Below are positions 27,441 to 36,903 of a DNA stretch of 64,000 nt, piece after piece. The notes under the pieces were generated by a model. That model was not told where the DNA came from, searched no databases, and saw nothing but the letters and a program-made list of their open reading frames with translations. This stretch comes from Solirubrobacteraceae bacterium (GTDB taxonomy: Bacteria; Actinomycetota; Thermoleophilia; Solirubrobacterales; Solirubrobacteraceae). Position 1 is the first letter of the stretch, and every line of letters begins with the position of its first letter. The position numbers and the translations under genes are program-made. The DNA is taken from assembly GCA_016463765.1 (NCBI GenBank), contig JAEMQS010000010.1, positions 1-64,000 on the forward strand, given 5' to 3'.

Positions 27441-29417
27441 CTACCAATGGACGCCCTTCATGAGGTTCGCGACGGCGATCTGCTCGACCGACGCGCGCTC
27501 CGAGGGGTCCTCGGCGCCCTTCGCCGCGGCGCTGTCGGGGAACAGCTTGTACGCGGTGTGGAGGATCTGATCGCTGACGCGCGGCAGCAGCGCGTTCATG
27601 AGCACCCCGAACGTGCCGAGCTTCGTGTTGAGCTCCTTGGGCCGCGCGCGGATCGCCTCGCAGATCAGGTCGCCCGCCTCGTCCGGTGACGCGGTGGGGA
27701 ACGAGTCGTAGATCTTCGTCGGGGCGATCATGTCCGTCTTGACGAGCGGCATGTGGATCGTCGTGAACGTGACGTTGTCGCCGAGCGTCTCCGTGGCGGT
27801 CACGCGGCTGAACGCGTCGAGCGCCGCCTTGCTCGCGATGTACGCGGAGAAGCGCGGCGTGTTCGCCTGCACGCCGATCGAGCTGACGTTGACGATGTGC
27901 CCGCGCTTGCGCTCGCGCATGTGGGGCAGCAGCTCCATGATGAGCTTGATGGCGCCGAAGTAGTTCAGCTGCATCGTGCGCTCGTAGTCGTGGAACCTGT
28001 CCTGGCTCAGCGCGACGGACCGCCGGATGGACCGGCCCGCGTTGTTGACCAGGAAGTCGACCGCGGCGTGCTCGCTCAGGACGTCCTTGACGAGCCGCTC
28101 GACGTCGGTCAGGTCGGCGATGTCCGCCGGGTAGACGTAGGCCGTCCCGCCGAAGTTCTCGATCTCCTGCTTGACGGCCTGCAGCTTGTCCTCGCTGCGG
28201 GCGACGAGCAGCGGGATCCCGCCGGCCCGCGCGATCTTGATCGCCGCGGACTTGCCGATGCCGGCCGACGCGCCCGTGATGAGCACGGTCCGCCCGTTGA
28301 CGGCGCCCTCGAACGAGCGGTCCTTCGAGAGGTCCGGGTCGAGGTTGCGCTCCCAGTAGTCCCAGAGCTTGCCGGCGTAGCTGTCCAGCGGCGGGACGGC
28401 GATGCCGGTGCCGGCCAGCGCGCGTTCGGTGTCGCGCGTGTCGAACTGCGACGCGAGGCCGACGTAGTCGATGACGACGTCCGGGATCCCCAGGTCCGCC
28501 AGGAGCGTGTTGCGCATGTCCTTGGCGAACTGGAGCTTCATGAGCATCGAGATCGTGCCCTTGGGCAGCGCGTCGAGCAGACCCTTGTCGACGCGCATCT
28601 GCAGCTGCGGCGCGTGTGCCGCGCGGCAGAACGCGTTCAGCGCGTCACCGGACTTGATGGGGCGCGACGCGGCGAGGTGGAACGCCTGGCCGTCGTGGTC
28701 GGGGAGGTGGGCGATCTGGTCGATCGCGTCGGCGACGTAGTCGACCGGCACGATGTTCGTCGCGCCGAGCTCCGGGCCGATGAGCGGAAACCACTCCGGC
28801 ACGTAGTGCCGCAGCCGCTGGATCGGCTTGAACATGTAGTACGGCCCGTCGACCTTGTCCATCTCGCCGGTCTTCGAGTCGCCGACGACGATCGCCGGCC
28901 GGTACACGCGCCACGGGATGTCGTTCTGCATCCGCACGAGCTGCTCGGATTCGAACTTCGTGCGGTGGTAGGCCGACGGGAGCTGCTGGCCCTCGTCGAA
29001 CATGTCCTCGCGGAAGAGGCCCTGGTACATCCCGGCGACCGCGATTGAGGAGACGTGGTGGAACCGCTCGGCGCCCATCGCGCGGGCCGCGTCGAGGGTG
29101 TAGACCGTCCCTTCGACGTTCAGCGCGCGGTTGAGCTCGTCGGTCGACGTCATGTCGTACATCGCGGCGAGGTGGAAGAGCTCGGTCACGTCCTGCAGCC
29201 CGGCGATCGCCTCGTCGTCCAGGCCGAGCCGCGGCTGCGCGAGGTCACCGACGACGGGCCGGATGCGTCCGCTCGCACCCCACCGCTCGATCAGCGCGTC
29301 GAGCCGATCGGTCGACGACGCGCGAACCAGGACGGCGATGTCGACGTCCCGCTTCAGCAGCCGCTCTATGAGATTGCGGCCGATGAATCCCGTCGCGCCC
29401 GTCACGAAGTACGTCAT
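27441..29417 (-). CDS. Two-domain fatty acyl-CoA reductase (AcrA1-like, SDR + SDR)
   Basis: 658 residues made of two Rossmann reductase domains. The N-terminal extended SDR (TGATGFIG at 6-13, YHRTKFESE as the catalytic Tyr-Lys pair) resembles male-sterility/fatty acyl reductases; the C-terminal classical SDR starts near residue 380 (LITGASAGIGKSAA) with YIASKAALD. The same order and length occur in mycobacterial AcrA1 (Rv3391), proposed to reduce acyl-CoA to aldehyde or alcohol for lipid or wax synthesis. Both active sites look intact. The start has GAGGAGA upstream on a leadered message. Crotonase and acyl-CoA ligase genes elsewhere in the window fit lipid metabolism. Confidence 0.85.
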   Translation of the reverse strand: MTYFVTGATGFIGRNLIERLLKRDVDIAVLVRASSTDRLDALIERWGASGRIRPVVGDLAQPRLGLDDEAIAGLQDVTELFHLAAMYDMTSTDELNRALNVEGTVYTLDAARAMGAERFHHVSSIAVAGMYQGLFREDMFDEGQQLPSAYHRTKFESEQLVRMQNDIPWRVYRPAIVVGDSKTGEMDKVDGPYYMFKPIQRLRHYVPEWFPLIGPELGATNIVPVDYVADAIDQIAHLPDHDGQAFHLAASRPIKSGDALNAFCRAAHAPQLQMRVDKGLLDALPKGTISMLMKLQFAKDMRNTLLADLGIPDVVIDYVGLASQFDTRDTERALAGTGIAVPPLDSYAGKLWDYWERNLDPDLSKDRSFEGAVNGRTVLITGASAGIGKSAAIKIARAGGIPLLVARSEDKLQAVKQEIENFGGTAYVYPADIADLTDVERLVKDVLSEHAAVDFLVNNAGRSIRRSVALSQDRFHDYERTMQLNYFGAIKLIMELLPHMRERKRGHIVNVSSIGVQANTPRFSAYIASKAALDAFSRVTATETLGDNVTFTTIHMPLVKTDMIAPTKIYDSFPTASPDEAGDLICEAIRARPKELNTKLGTFGVLMNALLPRVSDQILHTAYKLFPDSAAAKGAEDPSERASVEQIAVANLMKGVHW

Positions 29418-29503
29418 CGCTCTCCTCTGCTCCCCGGTGTGGTGCGCCGGAGGCTACACCCCGGGGGTGCGCGGCCCAGCCGGTTGGCGGGCCGGCGACA
29501 CGC

Positions 29504-29531
29504 GCGCCCCGGGCAGGGAGCTCCGGGGCGC
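29504..29531. terminator. Hairpin in the gap before the acyl reductase
   Basis: Nine-base arms GCGCCCCGG (29504-29512) and CCGGGGCGC (29523-29531), about 105 bases after the small membrane protein's stop on the minus strand. The rest of the 219-base gap 29418-29636 shows nothing else I can support. Confidence 0.4.
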
Positions 29532-29636
29532 TCGCATCGCGGTCATGCGGTCGGCGAGGGAGGGCTCGCGCAGGACGAAGCGTGCCCGCCGGAACGGGTC
29601 AGGATGTGAAGATGCTGGGAAGCGCGCGGACGGCTG

Positions 29637-29918
29637 CTACCAGCCGCCGGCCCAGTGGGCCGAGGTGCTGCGGGCCTTCTCGGCCTGCTTGCGGCGCTGC
29701 TTGCGCTTGTCCAGGGTCAGCTGGATCATCGACATGGTGAAGATGAAGAGCGGGAAGAACGCGATGAGCGCAAAGCCGAAGTTCGTGACGACCTTGTCGT
29801 TCGTCAGGCCGTAGGTCCCTTCTCCGCCGTCGTGGCCCTGGGCGGAGGCAAGTGCCGTCGAGGCCGCGACCAGGACCATGGTGGCGGCAAGGGTGAGGGT
29901 CGTGAGAGAGCGTCGCAT
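29637..29918 (-). CDS. Small signal-peptide/single-pass membrane protein
   Basis: 93 residues: an N-terminal cleavable-looking signal (LTLAATMVLVAASTALASA), a short external segment rich in Gly and His, one membrane helix (FGFALIAFFPLFIFTMSMIQL) and a basic cytoplasmic tail with a coiled-coil character (DKRKQRRKQAEKAR). Family not recognised. It shares a short divergent promoter region with the crotonase gene. Confidence 0.65.
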   Translation of the reverse strand: MRRSLTTLTLAATMVLVAASTALASAQGHDGGEGTYGLTNDKVVTNFGFALIAFFPLFIFTMSMIQLTLDKRKQRRKQAEKARSTSAHWAGGW

Positions 29919-29942
29919 CGTCGGATCAGATTCTATACCGGG

Positions 29943-30656
29943 ATGCCCTCGGTGGAGCGTTCCCGTCCCGTACCTGGCGTCGAAGTCCTGCGCCTGAACC
30001 GCCCGGAGGTCCGCAACGCGCTGGATCTGGCGTCCTTGGATGCGGTGCTCACGGCACTGCGTGAGATCGACGCGGACCCCGAGGTGCGGGTCCTCGTGTG
30101 GTCGACGACCTCGACGGTCGCCTTCTGCGCGGGCGCCGATGTCGGCGAGCAGCTCGACGCCGCGGGCGGCGAGCGGCGCATGGAGCGCTTCTGCGAGCTC
30201 TACGCCCTGCTCGACGCGCTGCGGGTGCCGTCGGTGTGCACGTGCGTCGGCAACGTGCTCGGCGCGGGCACCGAGATCGCCGCGGCCTGCGACCTGCGCG
30301 TGGCGGGCGACAACCTCAAGCTCGCGTGGATGGCCGCGCGGCGGGGGGTTCCCGTCGGGCCGGCGCGCCTGGTGCCGCTCGTGGGCCTGGCCCGCGCGAA
30401 GGAGCTGGCGTTCACCGCGCGGGTGCTAGACGCGCAGGAGGCACTGGAGCTGGGGCTGGTGTCGTCGGTCTCTCCCGCCGCCGAAGCGGAGGCCGCGGCG
30501 GTGACGCTGGCCGAGCGGGTCGCGGCCCACGACGGCGTGCGCGAGCTCAAGGCGATGTTCCGCGACTTGGAGCGGACGGCCGAGCGGGTGGCGTACGAGA
30601 ACCAGCGTCTGATGGCCTTTCAGCGGCACGGGACGGGGTTGCCGGCGGGGTCGTGA
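29943..30656 (+). CDS. Enoyl-CoA hydratase/isomerase family protein
   Basis: 237-residue crotonase: LNRPEVRNALDLASLDAV, then the oxyanion-hole segments STVAFCAGADVGEQL and GNVLGAGTEIAAACDLRVAGDN. The usual hydratase Glu pair is not clear, so the reaction (hydration, isomerisation or other CoA chemistry) is uncertain. Its stop codon TGA lies within a partial copy of the repeat arm CGTGAACGCG (30652-30661) that recurs around the next gene. Confidence 0.82.
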   Translation: MPSVERSRPVPGVEVLRLNRPEVRNALDLASLDAVLTALREIDADPEVRVLVWSTTSTVAFCAGADVGEQLDAAGGERRMERFCELYALLDALRVPSVCTCVGNVLGAGTEIAAACDLRVAGDNLKLAWMAARRGVPVGPARLVPLVGLARAKELAFTARVLDAQEALELGLVSSVSPAAEAEAAAVTLAERVAAHDGVRELKAMFRDLERTAERVAYENQRLMAFQRHGTGLPAGS

Positions 30657-30665
30657 ACGCGCAGG

Positions 30666-30702
30666 TGTCGCGTTTCCGGCGGTGAGCGCCGTGAACGCGA
30701 CA
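30666..30702. repeat. Palindromic element A upstream of the AbiEi/DUF559 gene
   Basis: Arms TGTCGCGTTTCCGGC (30666-30680) and GCCGTGAACGCGACA (30688-30702), two mismatches, loop GGTGAGC. It is an inverted near-copy of element B at the other end of the gene. Lies 53-89 bases before the ATG. Confidence 0.8.
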
Positions 30703-30754
30703 GACGTGCGCAGCGCGGGGGGCGAGTTTTCGCCGCTGTCGCCTACACGGCTAT

Positions 30755-31675
30755 ATGCGCCGTGAACTCGACATCGACCATCTCATCGCTCAGGTTGCCG
30801 CACCCCGTGGCGGAGTCATCACCCGCGCGAGGCTCCGCGCGCTCGGCCTGACCGATGCCGCCATCGACCACCGGGTACGCACCGGTCGGCTCCACCTCGT
30901 CCACCGGGGGATCTACCTCGTCGGCCACCCGCACCTCTGCGGCCACGCCCATCGCTGGGCTGCGCTCCTTGCCAGCGGGCCGGGCGCCGTCCTGAGCCAC
31001 CGCTCGGCCGCGTCCCTGTGGGACATGCTGTACGCGCCGGCGACGGTCGTGCACATCACGGTCCCGACCCAGGCGGGTCGGAAGCGGCGGTCCGGCATTC
31101 GTCTCCACCGATCCGTGACGCTGACCGACGAAACGGACCTCCGCGACGGATTCCCGGTGACCTCGATGGCGCGCACGCTGCTCGACATCGCGGCGACCGA
31201 GCCCCGCCGCGTGGTGGAGCAGGCCGTGGAAGGTGCCGACGGTGCCGGGGTGTTCGATGGGCGCGCGATCCACGCGCTGGCGCCCCGCGGGTGTGGAAGA
31301 CCGGGCGCGAAGCTCCTGCACAGCGTGCTGGACCACGCCTTCATCGGGACCACGATCACACGGAGTGAGTTGGAGGAGGCCATGCTCGCGCTCTGTCGCG
31401 CGCACCAGATTCCGCAGCCAGAGTGCAACGTCGACCTCGAGGGCTGGGAGGTCGACTGCCTCTGGCGCGCGGACCGGCTGGTGGTCGAGGTGCAGAGCAC
31501 GAAGTTCCACCGGACCGCCCAGCAGGTCGCGCGCGACGCTGACAAGGAAGCCGACCTCATGGAAGCGGGGTACGTCGTGCTGCACGTGGCCGACGTTCAC
31601 GTGATCCGGCGGCCCGCGCAGGTCGCGGCGCGGGTCGCCGCGCTGCTGTCGCGTTCACGGCGCTCACTGCCGTGA
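30755..31675 (+). CDS. AbiEi-like antitoxin domain + DUF559 endonuclease-like protein
   Basis: 306 residues. The N-terminal half (to about 145) is an AbiEi-type winged-helix domain: ITRARLRALGLTDAAIDHRVRTGRLHLVHRGIYLVG, then LSHRSAASLW and ITVPTQAGRKRRSGIRLHRS. The C-terminal part is a DUF559/Vsr-like nuclease fold with WEVDCLW (D234) and LVVEVQSTKFH (E245, Q247, H252), a PD-(D/E)xK-like set. Classical AbiE needs a nucleotidyltransferase toxin AbiEii; none is adjacent. The last nine codons and the stop lie inside a perfect palindrome. Possibly an autoregulated orphan antitoxin or a self-contained nuclease module. Confidence 0.78.
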   Translation: MRRELDIDHLIAQVAAPRGGVITRARLRALGLTDAAIDHRVRTGRLHLVHRGIYLVGHPHLCGHAHRWAALLASGPGAVLSHRSAASLWDMLYAPATVVHITVPTQAGRKRRSGIRLHRSVTLTDETDLRDGFPVTSMARTLLDIAATEPRRVVEQAVEGADGAGVFDGRAIHALAPRGCGRPGAKLLHSVLDHAFIGTTITRSELEEAMLALCRAHQIPQPECNVDLEGWEVDCLWRADRLVVEVQSTKFHRTAQQVARDADKEADLMEAGYVVLHVADVHVIRRPAQVAARVAALLSRSRRSLP

Positions 31676-31684
31676 ACGCGACAG
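31646..31684. repeat. Palindromic element B at the 3' end of the AbiEi/DUF559 gene
   Basis: Perfect 16-base arms CTGTCGCGTTCACGGC (31646-31661) and its complement (31669-31684), loop GCTCACT. The reverse complement matches element A at nearly every position, loop included. It encodes residues 298-306 and the TGA stop. Confidence 0.85.
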
Positions 31685-31705
31685 GCGTGTCGGGCGCCAC
31701 CGACC

Positions 31706-31711
31706 TACCAT
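31706..31711 (+). promoter_or_regulatory. -10 box of the ABC-F gene
   Basis: TACCAT, six bases before GTG 31718, 22 bases after palindrome B. No Shine-Dalgarno. Confidence 0.4.
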
Positions 31712-31717
31712 GAACCC

Positions 31718-33603
<1,886 letters not shown>

Positions 33604-33610
<7 letters not shown>

Positions 33611-33621
33611 ACCACTAGGAC
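33604..33621. terminator. Short hairpin containing both convergent stop codons
   Basis: GTCCTAG (33604-33610) and CTAGGAC (33615-33621) with loop ACCA. Each arm includes a TAG stop: ABC-F on the plus strand, mrpG on the minus strand. Weak as a terminator (seven pairs). Confidence 0.35.
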
Positions 33622-33923
33622 TCGTCGACCGCGCCCGGGGACCGCATCTCCTCGCCGCGCGTGCGGGCGGCGCGCAGCACGGCATGGGCGGCGACCGGCG
33701 TCGTGAGGGCGAGGACCGTGATCGTCAGCACCGCCCGGGCGATGATCCCGCCGTCTCCCTCGACCGACGCCGAGATCAGCAGAAAGGCGACCCCCAGGAA
33801 CCCGGCCTTCGACGCCGCATGCGACTGGGTGAACGTGTCGGGGAGCCGCACCACACCGTAGACCCCGATCGTGAGGATCAGCAGGCCGAGGACGAAGAGG
33901 ACGTCGGCGATGACGGCGGTCAT
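33615..33923 (-). CDS. mrpG: Mrp antiporter subunit G
   Basis: 102 residues, three membrane helices, with the MnhG/PhaG pattern VLFVLGLLILTIGVYGVVRLPDTFTQSHAASKAG. Last gene of a seven-gene operon encoding a multisubunit Na+(K+)/H+ antiporter that uses the proton gradient to expel cations. Start overlaps mrpF's stop (ATGA). An acidic tail (RGEEMRSPGAVDES) extends past the usual end. Confidence 0.9.
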   Translation of the reverse strand: MTAVIADVLFVLGLLILTIGVYGVVRLPDTFTQSHAASKAGFLGVAFLLISASVEGDGGIIARAVLTITVLALTTPVAAHAVLRAARTRGEEMRSPGAVDES

Positions 33924-34192
33924 TCGTAGGGCTTCCGGTTCTCGTAGTAGCGCGCGGCGGCGAGCGTCGCGACGAACGACAGGAGCGCGAGAGCGAGGGC
34001 GGCGTCCAGCGTGTCCGAGCGCTGCGTCTCCCCGGCGACGAGCGCGAGCAGCCCGATGAGGACGAGCGTCAGCAAGTCGAGGGCGAGGATCTTCTGCCCC
34101 GTGGTGCGGCTCGTCGCGACCTTGATGACCACGATGCCGAGCAGCACGGCCACCCAGACGACACCGCCGTAGAAGAGTGCATTCTGGCTCAC
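33920..34192 (-). CDS. mrpF: Mrp antiporter subunit F
   Basis: 90 residues with three membrane helices; the segment VVIKVATSRTTGQKILALDLLTLVLIGLLAL contains the family's conserved Asp in helix two. Coupled by 4-base overlaps to mrpE before it and mrpG after it. Confidence 0.9.
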   Translation of the reverse strand: MSQNALFYGGVVWVAVLLGIVVIKVATSRTTGQKILALDLLTLVLIGLLALVAGETQRSDTLDAALALALLSFVATLAAARYYENRKPYE

Positions 34193-34677
34193 GGGAACAC
34201 GCTCCGCTGGTAGCGGTCGTAGAACTGCTGGAGCTTGGCCCGGACGGCGTCGGGGTCAGACGCGTCGATGACGTGCAGGAGCATGTCGTCCCCGTCGACA
34301 TCGACGAACACCGTCCCGGGGGAGAGCGTCGTCGCCAGGGCCGAGATCGCGATGCCGCGCTCGGAGCGCTCACCGATCGGCACGCGGACGATGCCGGGGC
34401 ACTCGAGCCGGCGGATGCCGAGGACGCGCAGCGCCACGTCCAAGGTCCCCGCGAGCACGTCGAAGATGACCGCGCCGGCGAACACCGGGAAGCCGGCCAC
34501 GCGCCGGGCGATCGGCGGGCGCGCGCCGCCAGGTGCTGCGGCGATGCGCCCGCGCAGCGCCGCGGCGACGATCGTCCCGAACGCGAGGCCGAAGAGCAGG
34601 TCGACCCAGTCATGGCTCGACAGCGTCAGCAGGTACACGGCCGCCAGGAGCACCACGGTCGACACGAAGCGCCTCAT
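34189..34677 (-). CDS. mrpE: Mrp antiporter subunit E
   Basis: 162 residues: two N-terminal membrane helices (FVSTVVLLAAVYLLTL, WVDLLFGLAFGTIVAAAL), a third at FPVFAGAVIFDVLAGTLDVALRVL, and a cytoplasmic domain with the family block ALATTLSPGTVFVDVDGDDMLLHVID. The ATG at 34677 overlaps the stop of mrpD by four bases; longer in-frame starts are not supported. Confidence 0.9.
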   Translation of the reverse strand: MRRFVSTVVLLAAVYLLTLSSHDWVDLLFGLAFGTIVAAALRGRIAAAPGGARPPIARRVAGFPVFAGAVIFDVLAGTLDVALRVLGIRRLECPGIVRVPIGERSERGIAISALATTLSPGTVFVDVDGDDMLLHVIDASDPDAVRAKLQQFYDRYQRSVFP

Positions 34678-36077
34678 CGCGGTGCCTCCTGCTCGATCTG
34701 CGCCGCCGCCTGGTCGGCCACCGCCAGCAGCGGCTGCGGCCACAGCCCGAGGACCAGCACCACGAGGGCGACGATCACGCCGACCGTGCGCTGGGCGGGA
34801 CGCCCCGCGGTGATGAGGTTGTCCCGGTCGTACTCGCCTTCCGCACGCGGGCGCCAGCGGTCGTGCTGGTAGATCTGGAAGAGATAGACGAACGTGAGCG
34901 CGCCGCCGACGAAGAGCAGCACGAGCGCGGCGATGCTCTCCGCGTCGATCCCGGCCTCGAACAGCGACGCCTTGCCGAAGAACCCGGCCGACGGCGGGAC
35001 ACCGGCCACGCTCAGGGCGCCGATCAGGAACGCCGTCGCCATGAACTTCCCGCGCAGCTCAGAGGTCAGGAACAGCAGCGTCTTGTTCAGCGCGTTGGCC
35101 ACGCTGAAGACGACCGCCGCGGTCAGTCCCACCGGCCCGCCCAGCCCGAGCGCCACGAGCACGTACCCGGCATGTCCGATGGCGGAGTAGGCGAGGACCT
35201 CACGGGTCTCTCGTCGCGAGATCGCCTGGATCGCGCCGTAGACGATGCTCACGCCACCCAGCACGATGATCGCGGTGGCGCCGAGTTCGAGTTCGCGGGG
35301 GAGGATCACGCCGCCGAACCGCAGCAGCCCGTAGGCGCCGATGTTCGCCAGCGCGCCCGCGAACATCGCCGCGATGTGCGGCTGCACGCCGAGGTAGACC
35401 GAGGGCAGCCAGGCGTGGAAGGGGAACAGACCGAGCTTCACGCCGAACGCGACGAAGAACGTGACGGCGAGCAGGATCGCGGTGTTCGGGTTGATCTCCG
35501 CGGCGCGCCGCGCGACCTCGATCATCTCCAGCGTGCCCGTCGCGCGGTACAGCGCGCCGATCGCGATGAGGAACAGGAACGAGCCGATGAGGTTGACCAC
35601 CGCGAAGATGAACCCCGCGCGGAACCGTCCCCCCGCGAGACCCTCGCCCGCCGTCAGCCCGTACGCGCTGATCATGGCGAGCTCGAAGAAGACGTAGAAG
35701 CTGAAGACGTCGCCGGTGAGGAACAGGCCGGTCAGCCCGAGCGCCATGAACACCGTGAGCGTGGGCGTCGTCCGCGACGCGCATCCGGCGGCGACGGCCT
35801 GCGCCATCGAGGCGAGCAGCACCGCGGCGGTCGTCAGGGCGAAGATCGCACCGAGGGCGTCGACGCGCAGGCGGATGCCCACGTCGGGCGACCAGCCGCC
35901 GGCGACCACCTCCTGCGGGCCGTCGATCGCGACCTTCGCCATCAGCACGCCGAGCGCGGCGGTCGCGAACGCCAGCGCCGCGATCGCGATGATGCCCGCG
36001 GGCTTACGCCGGCCGTCCATGAGCGCGAGCGCGATCGCGACGGGGAACAGGATCAGGATGGGCAGCGCGATGAGCAT
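34674..36077 (-). CDS. mrpD: Mrp antiporter subunit D
   Basis: 467 residues, about 14 membrane helices, homologous to proton-pumping NADH dehydrogenase subunits NuoM/NuoN. Blocks include FFELAMISAYGLTAGEG with the conserved helix-5 Glu, LGLFPFHAWLPSVYLGVQPHIAAMFAG with the helix-7 Lys region, and REVLAYSAIGHAGYVLVALG. It is the ion-translocating core together with MrpA. Start overlaps the mrpC stop by one base (TGATG). Confidence 0.94.
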   Translation of the reverse strand: MLIALPILILFPVAIALALMDGRRKPAGIIAIAALAFATAALGVLMAKVAIDGPQEVVAGGWSPDVGIRLRVDALGAIFALTTAAVLLASMAQAVAAGCASRTTPTLTVFMALGLTGLFLTGDVFSFYVFFELAMISAYGLTAGEGLAGGRFRAGFIFAVVNLIGSFLFLIAIGALYRATGTLEMIEVARRAAEINPNTAILLAVTFFVAFGVKLGLFPFHAWLPSVYLGVQPHIAAMFAGALANIGAYGLLRFGGVILPRELELGATAIIVLGGVSIVYGAIQAISRRETREVLAYSAIGHAGYVLVALGLGGPVGLTAAVVFSVANALNKTLLFLTSELRGKFMATAFLIGALSVAGVPPSAGFFGKASLFEAGIDAESIAALVLLFVGGALTFVYLFQIYQHDRWRPRAEGEYDRDNLITAGRPAQRTVGVIVALVVLVLGLWPQPLLAVADQAAAQIEQEAPR

Positions 36078-36466
36078 CAGAGCACCGCCTCGTCGGGCGG
36101 GATGTCCGTCGCTTCGCGCTCGAGGGCCTCTTCGGTCTCCTGCTCGGAGAGGTCGTCGAGGTCGACGCTGCGCCCCGAGCGGTAGACGCCGAGCGACAGC
36201 GCGAGCAGCACCGCGGTGACGGCGAAGCCGATGACCAGCGCCGTGAGCGTCATGGCCTGTACGAGCGGGTCCGCGACGGGCTCGCCGGGGTCGAGCGGCA
36301 GGATCGGGGCCTGTCCGCGGGTCAGCCCGGACGCCATGAGCGTGAGGTTCGCGGCGTTCGAGACCAGGACGATGCCGGCCACCACGCGGAACAGGTCGCC
36401 CTTGAGCATCAGCAGCACGCCAGAGCCGAACAGCGTGCCGATCACGATGGCGTAGAGGAGGTTCAT
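36077..36466 (-). CDS. mrpC: Mrp antiporter subunit C
   Basis: 129 residues, three membrane helices, NuoK-like: LLYAIVIGTLFGSGVLLMLKGDLFRVVAGIVLVSNAANLTLMASG and DPLVQAMTLTALVIGFAVTAV. The C-terminal tail is acidic and about 20 residues long. The ATG at 36466 overlaps mrpB's stop. Confidence 0.92.
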   Translation of the reverse strand: MNLLYAIVIGTLFGSGVLLMLKGDLFRVVAGIVLVSNAANLTLMASGLTRGQAPILPLDPGEPVADPLVQAMTLTALVIGFAVTAVLLALSLGVYRSGRSVDLDDLSEQETEEALEREATDIPPDEAVL

Positions 36467-36903
36467 GCGTCGTCCTCCGCGGCGGCGCCCGCGAGCGCGT
36501 CGATGACCTTGACGCACGACCCGAGGACGAGCAGGAAGACGCCGATGTCGAACACCACGGCGGTGATGAGTTCGACCGTGCCGAGGTAGATGGGCTTCTC
36601 GTCCGGCGGCGGCCAGTGCTCGAGCGGCGCGCCGCCGGTGAGCACCGGGACCGCCAGGACGGCGAAGCCGATGAACAAGCCGGTCATCGCGACCAGCGGC
36701 GCGCGGTGGATGGGCAGGTCGGCCGTCACCTGATCGCGGCCGAACGCCAGCATCTGCAGGAGGATGCCGAGCGCCGCGACGACTCCCGCGGAGAAGCCGT
36801 CCCCGACCGAGGCGTAGCCCTTGACGAGGATCGCGAGCGCGACGATGAGCGTCGGGGCCAGGAGGCTCCGCGAGATCATGCGGGTGAGCGCGCTGGTCGT
36901 CAT
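36463..36903 (-). CDS. mrpB: Mrp antiporter subunit B
   Basis: 146 residues with four membrane helices, MnhB signature LAILVKGYASVGDGFSAGVVAALGILLQMLAFG. In the complex it follows the C-terminal part of MrpA. 4-base overlaps link it to mrpA and mrpC. Confidence 0.92.
   Translation of the reverse strand: MTTSALTRMISRSLLAPTLIVALAILVKGYASVGDGFSAGVVAALGILLQMLAFGRDQVTADLPIHRAPLVAMTGLFIGFAVLAVPVLTGGAPLEHWPPPDEKPIYLGTVELITAVVFDIGVFLLVLGSCVKVIDALAGAAAEDDA

Noticed and set aside
30755..31675. Complete AbiE abortive-infection (type IV toxin-antitoxin) system
   Set aside because: Only an AbiEi-like domain is present; no AbiEii nucleotidyltransferase lies upstream or downstream.
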